Part shown: piece by piece, positions 26,145 through 34,143 of the stretch | Position numbering within the stretch: the stretch's first letter is position 1 | Layout: each line of letters starts with the position of its first letter | NCBI RefSeq assembly: GCF_016785085.1 | Contig: NZ_JAENHO010000010.1 | Coordinates: 310,001-374,000 of the forward strand | Origin: Paractinoplanes lichenicola | GTDB lineage: Bacteria > Actinomycetota > Actinomycetes > Mycobacteriales > Micromonosporaceae | Reading direction: 5' to 3' | Length of the DNA: 64,000 nucleotides | The notes under the pieces: model-generated | Told to the model about the DNA's origin: nothing | The model's input: only the letters and a program-made list of their open reading frames with translations | The model's database searches: none | Translations under genes and position numbers: made by a program

Positions 26145-26958
26145 GCTCGGCCTCAATGGTCTTGCGGGTGGCCTCGGGGTCGAGCGACTGCTCGGCCACC
26201 TGGTCGAACAACGAGCGGTAGTGGGCCACCTCGGCCGGCTGCTTGAGCATCTGGCTGGTCGGCCGCAGGCCCTCGACGAAGACCACGTTCAGCTCGCCGG
26301 CCTGGTGAAACTCCAGGATGGTGGTCGACATGCGGAGCACGGAATGCCCGTACGGGAAGAGGCGGACCGTCACGTTCGGCCGCTCGGACAGGGCCAGGAC
26401 GTGGCGCAGCTGGTCGTCGCGGACCGCGCGGCCGCCGATCTGACGGTGGATGACCGACTCGTCGAGCAGGGCGACCAGCTGCACCGGGCGGTCACCGGCG
26501 AGGCGGCGCTGACGGGCCAGTCGCAGCGCCACCGCGCGATCGGCCCGGGCCGCCGAGCGGGTCATGGCCAGCACCGCCCGCATGTACGGCTCGGTCTGCA
26601 GCAGGCCCGGGAACAGCATCGGCTCCCAGGTCAGCACGGCCGACGCCTCCGACTCGAGGCTCACGTACGAGTCGGGGCCGACCAGGTCGCGATACTCGGA
26701 CCACCAGGCGCGCTGCCGGGCGGAACGGGCCAGGGCGAGCAACGCCTCGCAATAGCCGCGGTCCCTCACCCCGTACAGGGAAAGCAGGTCTTTAACGTCG
26801 CGCGGGGTGACCGTGACCCGGGCCGTCTCGATGCGGGTGACCTTGGCGGCGTGCCACTCAAAGCGCTGCGAGACCTGCTCCTGAGTCAGACCCGCCGACT
26901 CGCGGCACCTCTTGAGCTCGGCCCCGAGGCGCCGGCGACTCAGCGTTGGTCCGGCCAC
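26134..26958 (-). CDS. XRE-family regulator with DUF5753
   Basis: 274 residues. N-terminal HTH (LGAELKRCRESAGLTQEQVSQ) and the C-terminal DUF5753 domain (SEASAVLTWEPMLFPGLLQTEPYMRA). In actinomycetes these are usually paired with a downstream DUF397 gene, forming regulator or toxin-antitoxin-like pairs involved in development. No DUF397 gene is adjacent here, so this is an orphan member. Confidence 0.93.
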   Translation of the reverse strand: MAGPTLSRRRLGAELKRCRESAGLTQEQVSQRFEWHAAKVTRIETARVTVTPRDVKDLLSLYGVRDRGYCEALLALARSARQRAWWSEYRDLVGPDSYVSLESEASAVLTWEPMLFPGLLQTEPYMRAVLAMTRSAARADRAVALRLARQRRLAGDRPVQLVALLDESVIHRQIGGRAVRDDQLRHVLALSERPNVTVRLFPYGHSVLRMSTTILEFHQAGELNVVFVEGLRPTSQMLKQPAEVAHYRSLFDQVAEQSLDPEATRKTIEAELTP

Positions 26959-26987
26959 CGAGCAATGGTAGAGCGCTGCTCGAAGGC

Positions 26988-27018
26988 GCGTGGCGCCGCC
27001 CCGGGAGCGGCGCCACGC
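26988..27018 (-). terminator. Hairpin downstream of the FKBP gene
   Basis: Perfect 12-bp stem GCGTGGCGCCGC / GCGGCGCCACGC with a 7-nt loop, seven bases after the FKBP stop. No T-run, as is common in these genomes. Confidence 0.65.
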
Positions 27019-27024
27019 GTCGTC

Positions 27025-27393
27025 CTACTGAACGCCGAGCAGGTCCACGACGAAGATCAGCGTCTCGTTCGGCTTGATCACGCCGGCCGCGCCGTTGGCG
27101 CCGTAGCCCAGGTGGGGCGGGATGGTCAGCTTGCGGCGGCCGCCGACCTTCATGCCGGTCACCCCCTGGTCCCAGCCGGCGATGACCTGGCCGCCGCCGA
27201 GCGGGAAGGCGAAGGGCTCGCCACGGTTGTAGGAGGCGTCGAACTCACGGCCGGTCGAGTGCGAGACGCCCACGTAGTGGACGTTCACGTACTGGCCGGG
27301 CTTCGCCTCGGGCCCCTCGCCGACGGTGATGTCCTCGATGACGAGGTCGGCCGGGGGCGCGCCCTCGATCGGGCCGACGTCGGGCTTGTCCAT
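27025..27393 (-). CDS. FKBP-type peptidyl-prolyl cis-trans isomerase
   Basis: 122 residues from ATG 27393, chosen because GGAG lies eight bases upstream; an ATG at 27405 is the alternative. Single FKBP domain with VNVHYVGVSHSTGREFDASY, FPLGGGQVIAGWDQGVTGMKVGGRRKLTIPPHLGYG and the C-terminal LIFVVDLLGVQ. Cytoplasmic, no signal peptide. Catalyses proline isomerisation during protein folding. Confidence 0.95.
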   Translation of the reverse strand: MDKPDVGPIEGAPPADLVIEDITVGEGPEAKPGQYVNVHYVGVSHSTGREFDASYNRGEPFAFPLGGGQVIAGWDQGVTGMKVGGRRKLTIPPHLGYGANGAAGVIKPNETLIFVVDLLGVQ

Positions 27394-27499
27394 GGGGAAC
27401 TCCATTTCGTTGACAGTCACCCCATGCAATCACAGGGCCGGTCACACCAGGTGGCCGAGGTGCTGAACGACTCGGGCGTGTTCTCCGTATTACCGGGAC

Positions 27500-28402
27500 G
27501 TGAGAATCGATCGTCTGGCCGCCGGGGCGCTCGCGGTGGCCCTCGCCACAGCGCTGAACCCCACGGCGGCCCAGGCTCACGGAGCGCCGACGACGCCGAT
27601 CAGCCGCACCGCGGCCTGTGCCGACGGCGGCGAGGAGACCGGCAGCGCGGCCTGCAAGGCGGCCCGCAAGGCCAACGGCGGCGGGTTCGGCAACTTCGAC
27701 AACCTGCGCATCGCCGACGTGGGCGGCAAGGATCGGCAGGTCGTGCCGGACGGTCAGCTCTGCAGCGGCGGGCTCGCGCCGTTCAAGGGCCTCGACCTGC
27801 CGCGCGACGACTTCCCGGCCACCAAGGTCACCCCGGGCGAGAACCTCGCGATCAACTATCGGGCCACGATTCCGCACGCGGGCGAGTTCCGGATCTTCCT
27901 GACCAAGCCCTCGTACGATCCGGGCAAGCGCCTGACCTGGGACGACCTCGGCGCCAAGCCGCTCGCGACGGTCACCGACCCCGATCTCGACGACGGGGCG
28001 TACCGGCTCAAGGCGAAGCTGCCGGAGCGCACCGGGCGGCACATGCTCTACATCGTCTGGGAGACGTCCAAGACACCCGACACGTATTACTCGTGTTCCG
28101 ATCTGGTGTTCCCGGCCGCGGCCAAGGCACCCGCCACGGTGACCCAGCCACCCGTCACAAAAGCGACAAAACCCCCGGAGAGCCCAGCGCCGCGAAAGAC
28201 CAGCGCGAGGCCGGCACCTAAAGAAAGCGGAACTAGCGAGGCGCCAAAAGCCCTCAATCCGGTGAGCATTCAGAAGGACGACACCAGCAGCAAGGTGACG
28301 ATGGGTCACTGGATCGTCGCCGGAGCGCTACTGGTCGGTTTTGCCGCCATCGCCTGGGCCAGCGCCGGAGCAATTCTCCGCAGAAGACGCGAAAACCGTT
28401 GA
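27500..28402 (+). CDS. AA10 lytic polysaccharide monooxygenase, membrane-anchored
   Basis: 300 residues from GTG 27500. Cleavage after AQA exposes His27 as the new N-terminus (HGAPTTPISR), the first ligand of the copper histidine brace. The second is His126 in ATIPHAGEFRIFLTK. The catalytic domain runs to about residue 210 and ends YYSCSDLVF. A Pro/Lys/Thr linker and a C-terminal membrane helix with RRRRENR stop-transfer tail follow instead of a carbohydrate-binding module. It would oxidatively cleave chitin or cellulose at the cell surface. Confidence 0.9.
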   Translation: MRIDRLAAGALAVALATALNPTAAQAHGAPTTPISRTAACADGGEETGSAACKAARKANGGGFGNFDNLRIADVGGKDRQVVPDGQLCSGGLAPFKGLDLPRDDFPATKVTPGENLAINYRATIPHAGEFRIFLTKPSYDPGKRLTWDDLGAKPLATVTDPDLDDGAYRLKAKLPERTGRHMLYIVWETSKTPDTYYSCSDLVFPAAAKAPATVTQPPVTKATKPPESPAPRKTSARPAPKESGTSEAPKALNPVSIQKDDTSSKVTMGHWIVAGALLVGFAAIAWASAGAILRRRRENR

Positions 28403-28493
28403 ACCCCAACGGCTGACCCCTCGTACTGATGGGCGTCGACATCGCACACAGCAACTTCCCAGCCTCCCCCCAAAGGTTTCAGGAAAGGCCGAG

Positions 28494-28763
28494 ATGAGCC
28501 GAGTTCGTTACGGTCAGCGAGGCGTGAACCGCCGCCGTGTCCTGGCGATCGCCGCCACCGCCGGTGTGGGCGTCTCCGTGGCCGGCGTGGCCGGGCTGAG
28601 CCTGGCCGGCGAGAACGACGAGACGCCGAAGGGCGCCGGCCCGCTGGTCCTGTCGCTGCGCGATGCCGAGAAGGGCACGTTCGACGTGTTCGTCGGCGGC
28701 TCCAAGAGCACGCTCACCGACAAGAAGCTCGCCGCCAAGCTGCTCAAGTCGGCCAAGGCCTGA
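28494..28763 (+). CDS. Small Tat-type exported protein, partner of DUF4331
   Basis: 89 residues, preceded by AGGAAAGG. Twin-arginine signal NRRRVLAIAATAGVGVSVAGVAG; the mature part (GPLVLSLRDAEKGTFDVFVGG) is short and beta-rich. It ends 14 bp before the DUF4331 gene and is probably in its operon. Not a named family. Tat export suggests folding or cofactor binding before export. Confidence 0.75.
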   Translation: MSRVRYGQRGVNRRRVLAIAATAGVGVSVAGVAGLSLAGENDETPKGAGPLVLSLRDAEKGTFDVFVGGSKSTLTDKKLAAKLLKSAKA

Positions 28764-28777
28764 GGGGAGACAACACC

Positions 28778-30172
28778 GTGTCATCACACCGCGAGGCCCC
28801 CGAGATCAGCAAGGATCCGGTCGCCGACAGCTCCGACCTGTACGCGTTCGTCAGCCCGGACGCTCCGGACACCGTGACGATCATCGCGAACTACGTCCCG
28901 CTGCAGCTCCCCGCGAGCGGCCCGAATTTCTTCGAGTTCGGCGACGACGTGCTCTACGAGATCCACATCGACTCGAACGGGGACGCGCGCCCCGACCTGA
29001 CGTATCAGTTCCGGTTCCGCACCGAGCTGCGCAACGACAAGACGTTCCTCTACAACACCGGCCCGATCGACGCGCTCGACAGCGAGAACTGGAATCGTCG
29101 CCAGTTCTTCTCGGTGACCAAGGTCGATTCGTACGGGAAAAGCACCGTGCTGGCCAAGAAGCTGCCCTGCCCGCCGTGCAACGTCGGCAAGCTGTCGATC
29201 CCGGATTACGACGGCCTGGCCGCCGACGCCGTGGCCAAGCTCAAGACCGGTGAGAAGGTCTTCGCCGGCCAGCGCGCCGACGCGTTCTTCGTCGACCTGG
29301 GCGCCATCTTCGACCTGGGCACGCTGCGCCCCTTCCAGGACAAGCACCTGGTCGGGCAGACGCTGTTCAACTACGCGGGCAAGGCCGTCAACGCCACCGA
29401 CAAGCTCAACGTGCACAGCATCGCGATCCAGGTGCCCCTCAGCGCCGTACGCCGCGACGGCAAGAAGAAGGTGCGCGGGCGCGACCCCGAGGCCGTGATC
29501 GGCGTGTGGACGTCCGCCAGCCGCCGCCAGGTGCAGGTGCGCAACGGCGACAAGAAGAACGACGACGTCGTGGTCGGCCCGCAGGTGCAGGTCTCCCGGC
29601 TCGGCAACCCGCTGTTCAACGAGGTCATCGTGCCGATGGCCGAGAAGGACAAGTGGAACAGCCTGTCCCCGGCCGAGGACAAGCGCTTCGCCCAGTTCGT
29701 CGAGAAGCCCGAGTTGCAGACGCTGCTGCCGGTGCTCTATCCGGGCCTGTTCGACAAGCTGGCCGCCCGCGACAAGACCGGCAAGGCCCGCGCCGACCTG
29801 GTCGCGATCCTGCTCACCGGCATCCCGGACGGCATCATCGAGAACTTCCAGAACAACACGGGCGAGGTGCAGGCCGACATGCTGCGGCTCAACACCGCGA
29901 TCCCGCCGGCCAAGGAGCCCAACAAGTTCGGTGTGGTCGGCGGCGACCTGGCCGGCTTCCCGAACGGGCGGCGCATCGCCGACGACGTGGTGTCGATCTC
30001 GATCCGGGCCATCGCGGGTGTGACCCTGCCGCTGGTCGAGAAGGACTTCGAGCCGGACGCCGCGGCCGCGCTGGTCGAGCAGGGCCTCAGCATCAAGGAC
30101 GCGAGCGCCGGCCTGCTCAAGAAGTTCCCGTATCTCGGCACCCCCTTCGACGGATTCGGTAACCCCTCATGA
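28778..30172 (+). CDS. DUF4331 family protein
   Basis: 464 residues from GTG 28778 with GAGGGGAGA upstream. Begins MSSHREAPEISKDPVADSSD and continues LYAFVSPDAPDTVTIIANYVPLQ, the DUF4331 signature. Later parts include DAFFVDLGAIFDL and VSISIRAIAGVTLPL. A single CPPC motif lies near residue 130. No signal peptide is visible, unlike many family members. Unknown biochemical function. Coupled by ATGA overlap to the next gene. Confidence 0.88.
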   Translation: MSSHREAPEISKDPVADSSDLYAFVSPDAPDTVTIIANYVPLQLPASGPNFFEFGDDVLYEIHIDSNGDARPDLTYQFRFRTELRNDKTFLYNTGPIDALDSENWNRRQFFSVTKVDSYGKSTVLAKKLPCPPCNVGKLSIPDYDGLAADAVAKLKTGEKVFAGQRADAFFVDLGAIFDLGTLRPFQDKHLVGQTLFNYAGKAVNATDKLNVHSIAIQVPLSAVRRDGKKKVRGRDPEAVIGVWTSASRRQVQVRNGDKKNDDVVVGPQVQVSRLGNPLFNEVIVPMAEKDKWNSLSPAEDKRFAQFVEKPELQTLLPVLYPGLFDKLAARDKTGKARADLVAILLTGIPDGIIENFQNNTGEVQADMLRLNTAIPPAKEPNKFGVVGGDLAGFPNGRRIADDVVSISIRAIAGVTLPLVEKDFEPDAAAALVEQGLSIKDASAGLLKKFPYLGTPFDGFGNPS

Positions 30173-30519
30173 GCCACGAGCACAACGAGCACAGCTGGCA
30201 CAGCATGACCCCGAGCGGTCAGGGCACGGTGATGCTCAACATCGGCAACGGCATCGGCGCGCTGATCATCAACACGCCGGGCCGGATGCACGGCCGCGAG
30301 ATCGAGGTCAGCCCGGTCGACGACCCGGCCCGGCGCACGCACGCGGCCGTCCGCGCCCGCTACGTGTGGGGCGGCGTCTGCTACAGCGTCGTGCTCGACA
30401 GCCTGCCCGAGGGCCGCTACACGGTCTGGGACAACCCGGTCACGCCGCTCGGCGAGGTCGACGTGCCCAGCGGCGGCGTCGCCGATTTCACCTGGCCGGT
30501 GGCTGCCACCGTCGCCTAG
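30169..30519 (+). CDS. Small beta-sandwich protein coupled to DUF4331
   Basis: 116 residues; ATG 30169 overlaps the DUF4331 stop. His-rich head (MSHEHNEHSWHSM) followed by a beta-rich domain (RYVWGGVCYSVVLDSLPEGRYTVWDNP) that resembles carboxypeptidase-regulatory-like or prealbumin-like folds. The overlap indicates coupled synthesis, so a complex with DUF4331 is plausible. Unknown function. Confidence 0.8.
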   Translation: MSHEHNEHSWHSMTPSGQGTVMLNIGNGIGALIINTPGRMHGREIEVSPVDDPARRTHAAVRARYVWGGVCYSVVLDSLPEGRYTVWDNPVTPLGEVDVPSGGVADFTWPVAATVA

Positions 30520-30556
30520 ACGGTGCCCGCGCCCGTTCGGGTCTAGTCTGGACGCC

Positions 30557-31555
30557 ATGGCTGGCGGCCTGCAGACCCGACCGGACGTGTCCGCCCACTT
30601 CTCGCTCGCCACAACGGATGTCGACGAGGCCAGGGCGTTCTGCCGTCGCATGTTCTACGGTCCCCTCGAGGTGAACCCGGTCGGTGACCGGTCCGGGTTC
30701 GCCTTCCGGGGGGACGTCGTGTCGCTGGGCCCGATCACGGTGGGCGAGATCAGTTACGGCTGCGACATCCACGTCGCGATCGCCGACCTCGAGACGTCGT
30801 ATCACGTGCTCGCGCCGCTCAGCGGCATGCTGCGGTCGCGGCATCGGGGCACCACGGTGCTGGCCGACGCGACCCGGGCCGCGGTCTATCGCCCCGTCGG
30901 CGACATCGACCTGGACTGGCCGGGCGACTGCCGGCTGCTCAGCGTCAAGGTCGAGCGGGGCGCCCTCGAACGCGAGCTCGACGCCGCCCTCGATCAGCAG
31001 GTGGTCACGCCGCTGCTGCTGGGCGACAGCTTCAACGTGATCGACGCCCCGGGCCGTACGTGGGTCTCGCTGGTGCGGCTGCTCTTCGGCGAGCTGCGCC
31101 GCGGTGACGGCCTCTCGGCGCAGCCGCGGATGGCCACCCGGTGGCGCGACATGGTGGTCAGCGGCCTGGCCTTGACGGTCGAGCACCCGTACGGCGAGGA
31201 GCCGGCCGGCATGCAGGGGCCGAACCGCCCGCGTACGGTGAAACGCACTCTGGACGCGATGCACGCCGAGCCGTGGCGCCCGTTCACCGCCACCGACCTG
31301 GCCTCGATCGCCGGGGTGGGCGTGCGCGTGCTGCAGGAGTCGTTCCGGCAGCACGTCGGCATGTCGCCGCTGACCTATCTGCGCCGATTACGCCTCGACG
31401 GGGTGCACGACGAGCTCTCCCGCTCCGACCCGTGGCAGGTGAACGTGTCCGAGGTGGCGTACCGCTGGGGGTTCACGCACCTCGGACGCTTCGCCGGGGC
31501 CTATCGGGACCGGTACGGCGTCTCCCCGTCGCAGACGTTGAGAGACCGCAAATAA
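30557..31555 (+). CDS. AraC-family regulator with NphR/PobR-type N-terminus
   Basis: 332 residues. The N-terminal AraC_binding_2-type domain (about 1-200) is followed by the DNA-binding domain: FTATDLASIAGVGVRVLQESFRQHVGMSPLTYLRRLRLDGVHDEL and NVSEVAYRWGFTHLGRFAGAYRDRYGVSPSQTL. It begins 37 bp after the DUF4331 operon, on the same strand, and may control it. Regulators of this class often respond to aromatic or nitrile compounds. Confidence 0.9.
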   Translation: MAGGLQTRPDVSAHFSLATTDVDEARAFCRRMFYGPLEVNPVGDRSGFAFRGDVVSLGPITVGEISYGCDIHVAIADLETSYHVLAPLSGMLRSRHRGTTVLADATRAAVYRPVGDIDLDWPGDCRLLSVKVERGALERELDAALDQQVVTPLLLGDSFNVIDAPGRTWVSLVRLLFGELRRGDGLSAQPRMATRWRDMVVSGLALTVEHPYGEEPAGMQGPNRPRTVKRTLDAMHAEPWRPFTATDLASIAGVGVRVLQESFRQHVGMSPLTYLRRLRLDGVHDELSRSDPWQVNVSEVAYRWGFTHLGRFAGAYRDRYGVSPSQTLRDRK

Positions 31556-31556
31556 A

Positions 31557-32789
31557 CTACAGCTCCACCCTCTGTCCTTTGCCGATCACGACGACTCCGC
31601 CGTCCGAGACGGTGTAGAGCTTGCGGTCGCGGTCGAGGTCAACGCCGATCTGCGCGCCCTCGGGGATGACCACGTTCTTGTCGATGATCGCGTTGCGGAT
31701 GACCGCGCGCCGGCCGACCGACACGCCCTCCATCAGCACCGAGCCCTCGACGTGGGCCCACGAGTTGACCCGCACGTTGGGCGAGATGACCGACCGCTCG
31801 ACGAGCGAGCCCGACACCACGACCCCGGGCGAGATCATCGACTCGATCGCGCGGCCCTGCCGGTCGTCGTACCCGTGCACGAACTTCGCCGGCGGCCACG
31901 AGCCGTAGTTCGTGAAGATCGGCCAGTCGTGGTTGTAGAGGTTGAAGACCGGCTCGGTCGCGATGAGGTCCATGTGCGCCTCGTAGAACGAGTCGAGCGT
32001 GCCCACGTCGCGCCAGTAGCCGCGGTCGCGGTCGTGGCTGCCCGGCACCTCGTTGTCGCGGAAGTCGTAGACGTTGGCCTCGCCCCGCTCGACCAGCATG
32101 GGAATGATGTTGCCGCCCATGTCGTGCTTGCTGTCGGGATCCTGCGCGTCCTGCGAGACGGCGTCGATCAGCGCCCGGGTCGTGAAGATGTAGTTGCCCA
32201 TCGACGCGTAGATCTCGTCGGGCGAGCCGGGCAGGCCGTCGACCTCCTTGGGCTTCTCGCGGAAGGCCCGGATGCGCTTGCCGTCCTCGGCCACGTCGAT
32301 GACGCCGAACTGGTCGGACATCGACTTGGGCTGCCGGATGCCGGCCACCGTGACCGCGGCCCCCGAGGCGATGTGGTCGTTGACCATCTGCTTCGGGTCC
32401 ATGCGGTAGATGTGGTCGGCGCCGAACACGATGACGTAGTCCGGCTTCTCGTCGTTGATCAGGTTGAGGCTCTGCCAGATGGCGTCGGCCGAGCCGGCGA
32501 ACCAGCGCGGGCCGAGCCGCTGCTGGGCGGGGACGGGGGTGACGTAGTTGCCGAGCAGGGTCGACATGCGCCACGTCTTGGAGATGTGCCGGTCCAGCGA
32601 GTGCGACTTGTACTGCGTCAGCACCACCATCTTGAGGTAACCGCCGTTGGCCAGATTCGACAGCACGAAGTCGATCATGCGGTAGATGCCGCCGAACGGG
32701 ACGCCGGGCTTAGCCCGGTCCGCCGTCAGGGGCATCAGGCGCTTACCTTCACCACCGGCCAGAACGATCGCAAGCACCTTGACAGCCAT
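31557..32789 (-). CDS. glgC: Glucose-1-phosphate adenylyltransferase
   Basis: 410 residues, full length. N-terminal nucleotidyltransferase domain with GGEGKRLMPLTADRAKPGVPFGGIYRMIDF, glucose-site ADHIYRMDP, and a C-terminal left-handed beta-helix (VVSGSLVERSVISPNVRVNSWAHVEGSVLMEGVSVG summarised by its hexapeptide rungs). Makes ADP-glucose from ATP and glucose-1-phosphate. Divergent from the glgM-type synthase, as in mycobacteria. Confidence 0.97.
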   Translation of the reverse strand: MAVKVLAIVLAGGEGKRLMPLTADRAKPGVPFGGIYRMIDFVLSNLANGGYLKMVVLTQYKSHSLDRHISKTWRMSTLLGNYVTPVPAQQRLGPRWFAGSADAIWQSLNLINDEKPDYVIVFGADHIYRMDPKQMVNDHIASGAAVTVAGIRQPKSMSDQFGVIDVAEDGKRIRAFREKPKEVDGLPGSPDEIYASMGNYIFTTRALIDAVSQDAQDPDSKHDMGGNIIPMLVERGEANVYDFRDNEVPGSHDRDRGYWRDVGTLDSFYEAHMDLIATEPVFNLYNHDWPIFTNYGSWPPAKFVHGYDDRQGRAIESMISPGVVVSGSLVERSVISPNVRVNSWAHVEGSVLMEGVSVGRRAVIRNAIIDKNVVIPEGAQIGVDLDRDRKLYTVSDGGVVVIGKGQRVEL

Positions 32790-32922
32790 GGAAGGACGCT
32801 AACTTTCCGCCAGCCGGAGCGCCAGCCGAAGAAGGGAACTCGCCGCGGTTCCCGGCGACGGACAGGGTAACTGATCTTGGTCCCCGAGCGCGAGACTTCG
32901 GATCAGGGATTAGGCTGCGGTC

Positions 32923-34122
32923 GTGGCCGAGAGATTGCGCGTAGACCTCATTTCCCGCGAATATCCGCCGGAGGTGTACGGCGGCGCCGGCGTCCATCTC
33001 GAATACCTGACCCGCGATCTGCGCAACCTGGCCGACGTCCGGGTGCACTGCTTCGGCGGGCCCCGCGACGAGCCCGGCGTGACGGCGTATCCGGAGCCGG
33101 CCGAGCTGGCCGGGGCGAACGCCGCGCTGCGCACCATGGGGGTCGACCTCGAGATCGCCGCGGGCGCCGAGGGCACCGACATCGTGCACAGCCACACCTG
33201 GTATGCGAACTTCGCCGGGCACACGGCCAAGCTGCTGCACGGCGTGCCGCACGTCGTCACCACGCACAGCCTCGAGCCGCTGCGCCCGTGGAAGGCCGAG
33301 CAGCTGGGCGGGGGCTACGCGCTGTCGTCGTTCTGCGAGCGGGTGGCCATCGAGCACGCCGACGCGGTCATCGCCGTCTCCGGCGGCATGAAGCGGGACG
33401 TCATCACGGCGTACCCGTCGGTCGACCCCGACAAGATCAAGGTCGTCTACAACGGCATCGACACCACGATCTACGCGCCCGACACCGGCACCGGCGTCGT
33501 CGAGCGCCTCGGCATCGACCTCAACCGGCCCAGCGTCGTCTTCGTCGGCCGGATCACCCGGCAGAAGGGCCTGCCCTACCTGCTGCGGGCCTGCCGCTCG
33601 CTGCCGCCCGAGACGCAGATCGTGCTGCTGGCCGGCGCGCCCGACACCAAGGAGATCGCGGCCGAGGTCGAGGGCCTGGCCGACGAGCTGCGCGCGGCGC
33701 GCGACCCGCAGGGCGTGATCTGGGTGCAGGAGATGCTGCCCAAGCACGAGGTCGTGCAGGTGCTCACGCACGCGACCGTGTTCGTCTGCCCGTCGATCTA
33801 CGAGCCGATGGGCATCGTCAACCTCGAGGCGATGGCCTGCGAGACGGCCGTCGTGGCCACAGCGACCGGCGGCATCCCCGAGGTGGTGGCCGACGGCGAG
33901 ACCGGCCTCCTCGTGCCGATCGAGCAGGTTCAGGACGGCACGGGCACCCCGGTCGACCCCGACAAGTTCGTGGCCGACCTGGCCGCCGCGATGACCGAGC
34001 TCGTCAGCGACCCGGCCCGCGCCCGTGAGCTGGGGCTGGCCGGGCGCCGCCGCGCGGTCGAGAAGTTCAGCTGGGCCCGGATCGCCGAGGAGACCCTGGC
34101 CGTGTATCGGACCATTCTCTGA
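32923..34122 (+). CDS. glgA: Actinobacterial GT4 glycogen synthase / maltose-1-phosphate synthase
   Basis: 399 residues from GTG 32923. GT-B fold: N-terminal EYPPEVYGGAGVHLEYL, then VVYNGIDTTIY, FVGRITRQKGLPYLL and the E-x7-E motif EPMGIVNLEAMA. About 400 residues and the GT4 motifs place it with mycobacterial Rv1212c (GlgM), which condenses ADP-glucose with glucose-1-phosphate to maltose-1-phosphate. The symbol glgM is the better name if that activity holds. Divergent from glgC, 133 bp away. Confidence 0.92.
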   Translation: MAERLRVDLISREYPPEVYGGAGVHLEYLTRDLRNLADVRVHCFGGPRDEPGVTAYPEPAELAGANAALRTMGVDLEIAAGAEGTDIVHSHTWYANFAGHTAKLLHGVPHVVTTHSLEPLRPWKAEQLGGGYALSSFCERVAIEHADAVIAVSGGMKRDVITAYPSVDPDKIKVVYNGIDTTIYAPDTGTGVVERLGIDLNRPSVVFVGRITRQKGLPYLLRACRSLPPETQIVLLAGAPDTKEIAAEVEGLADELRAARDPQGVIWVQEMLPKHEVVQVLTHATVFVCPSIYEPMGIVNLEAMACETAVVATATGGIPEVVADGETGLLVPIEQVQDGTGTPVDPDKFVADLAAAMTELVSDPARARELGLAGRRRAVEKFSWARIAEETLAVYRTIL

Positions 34123-34143
34123 CAACAGGGCACACTGGTCCCC

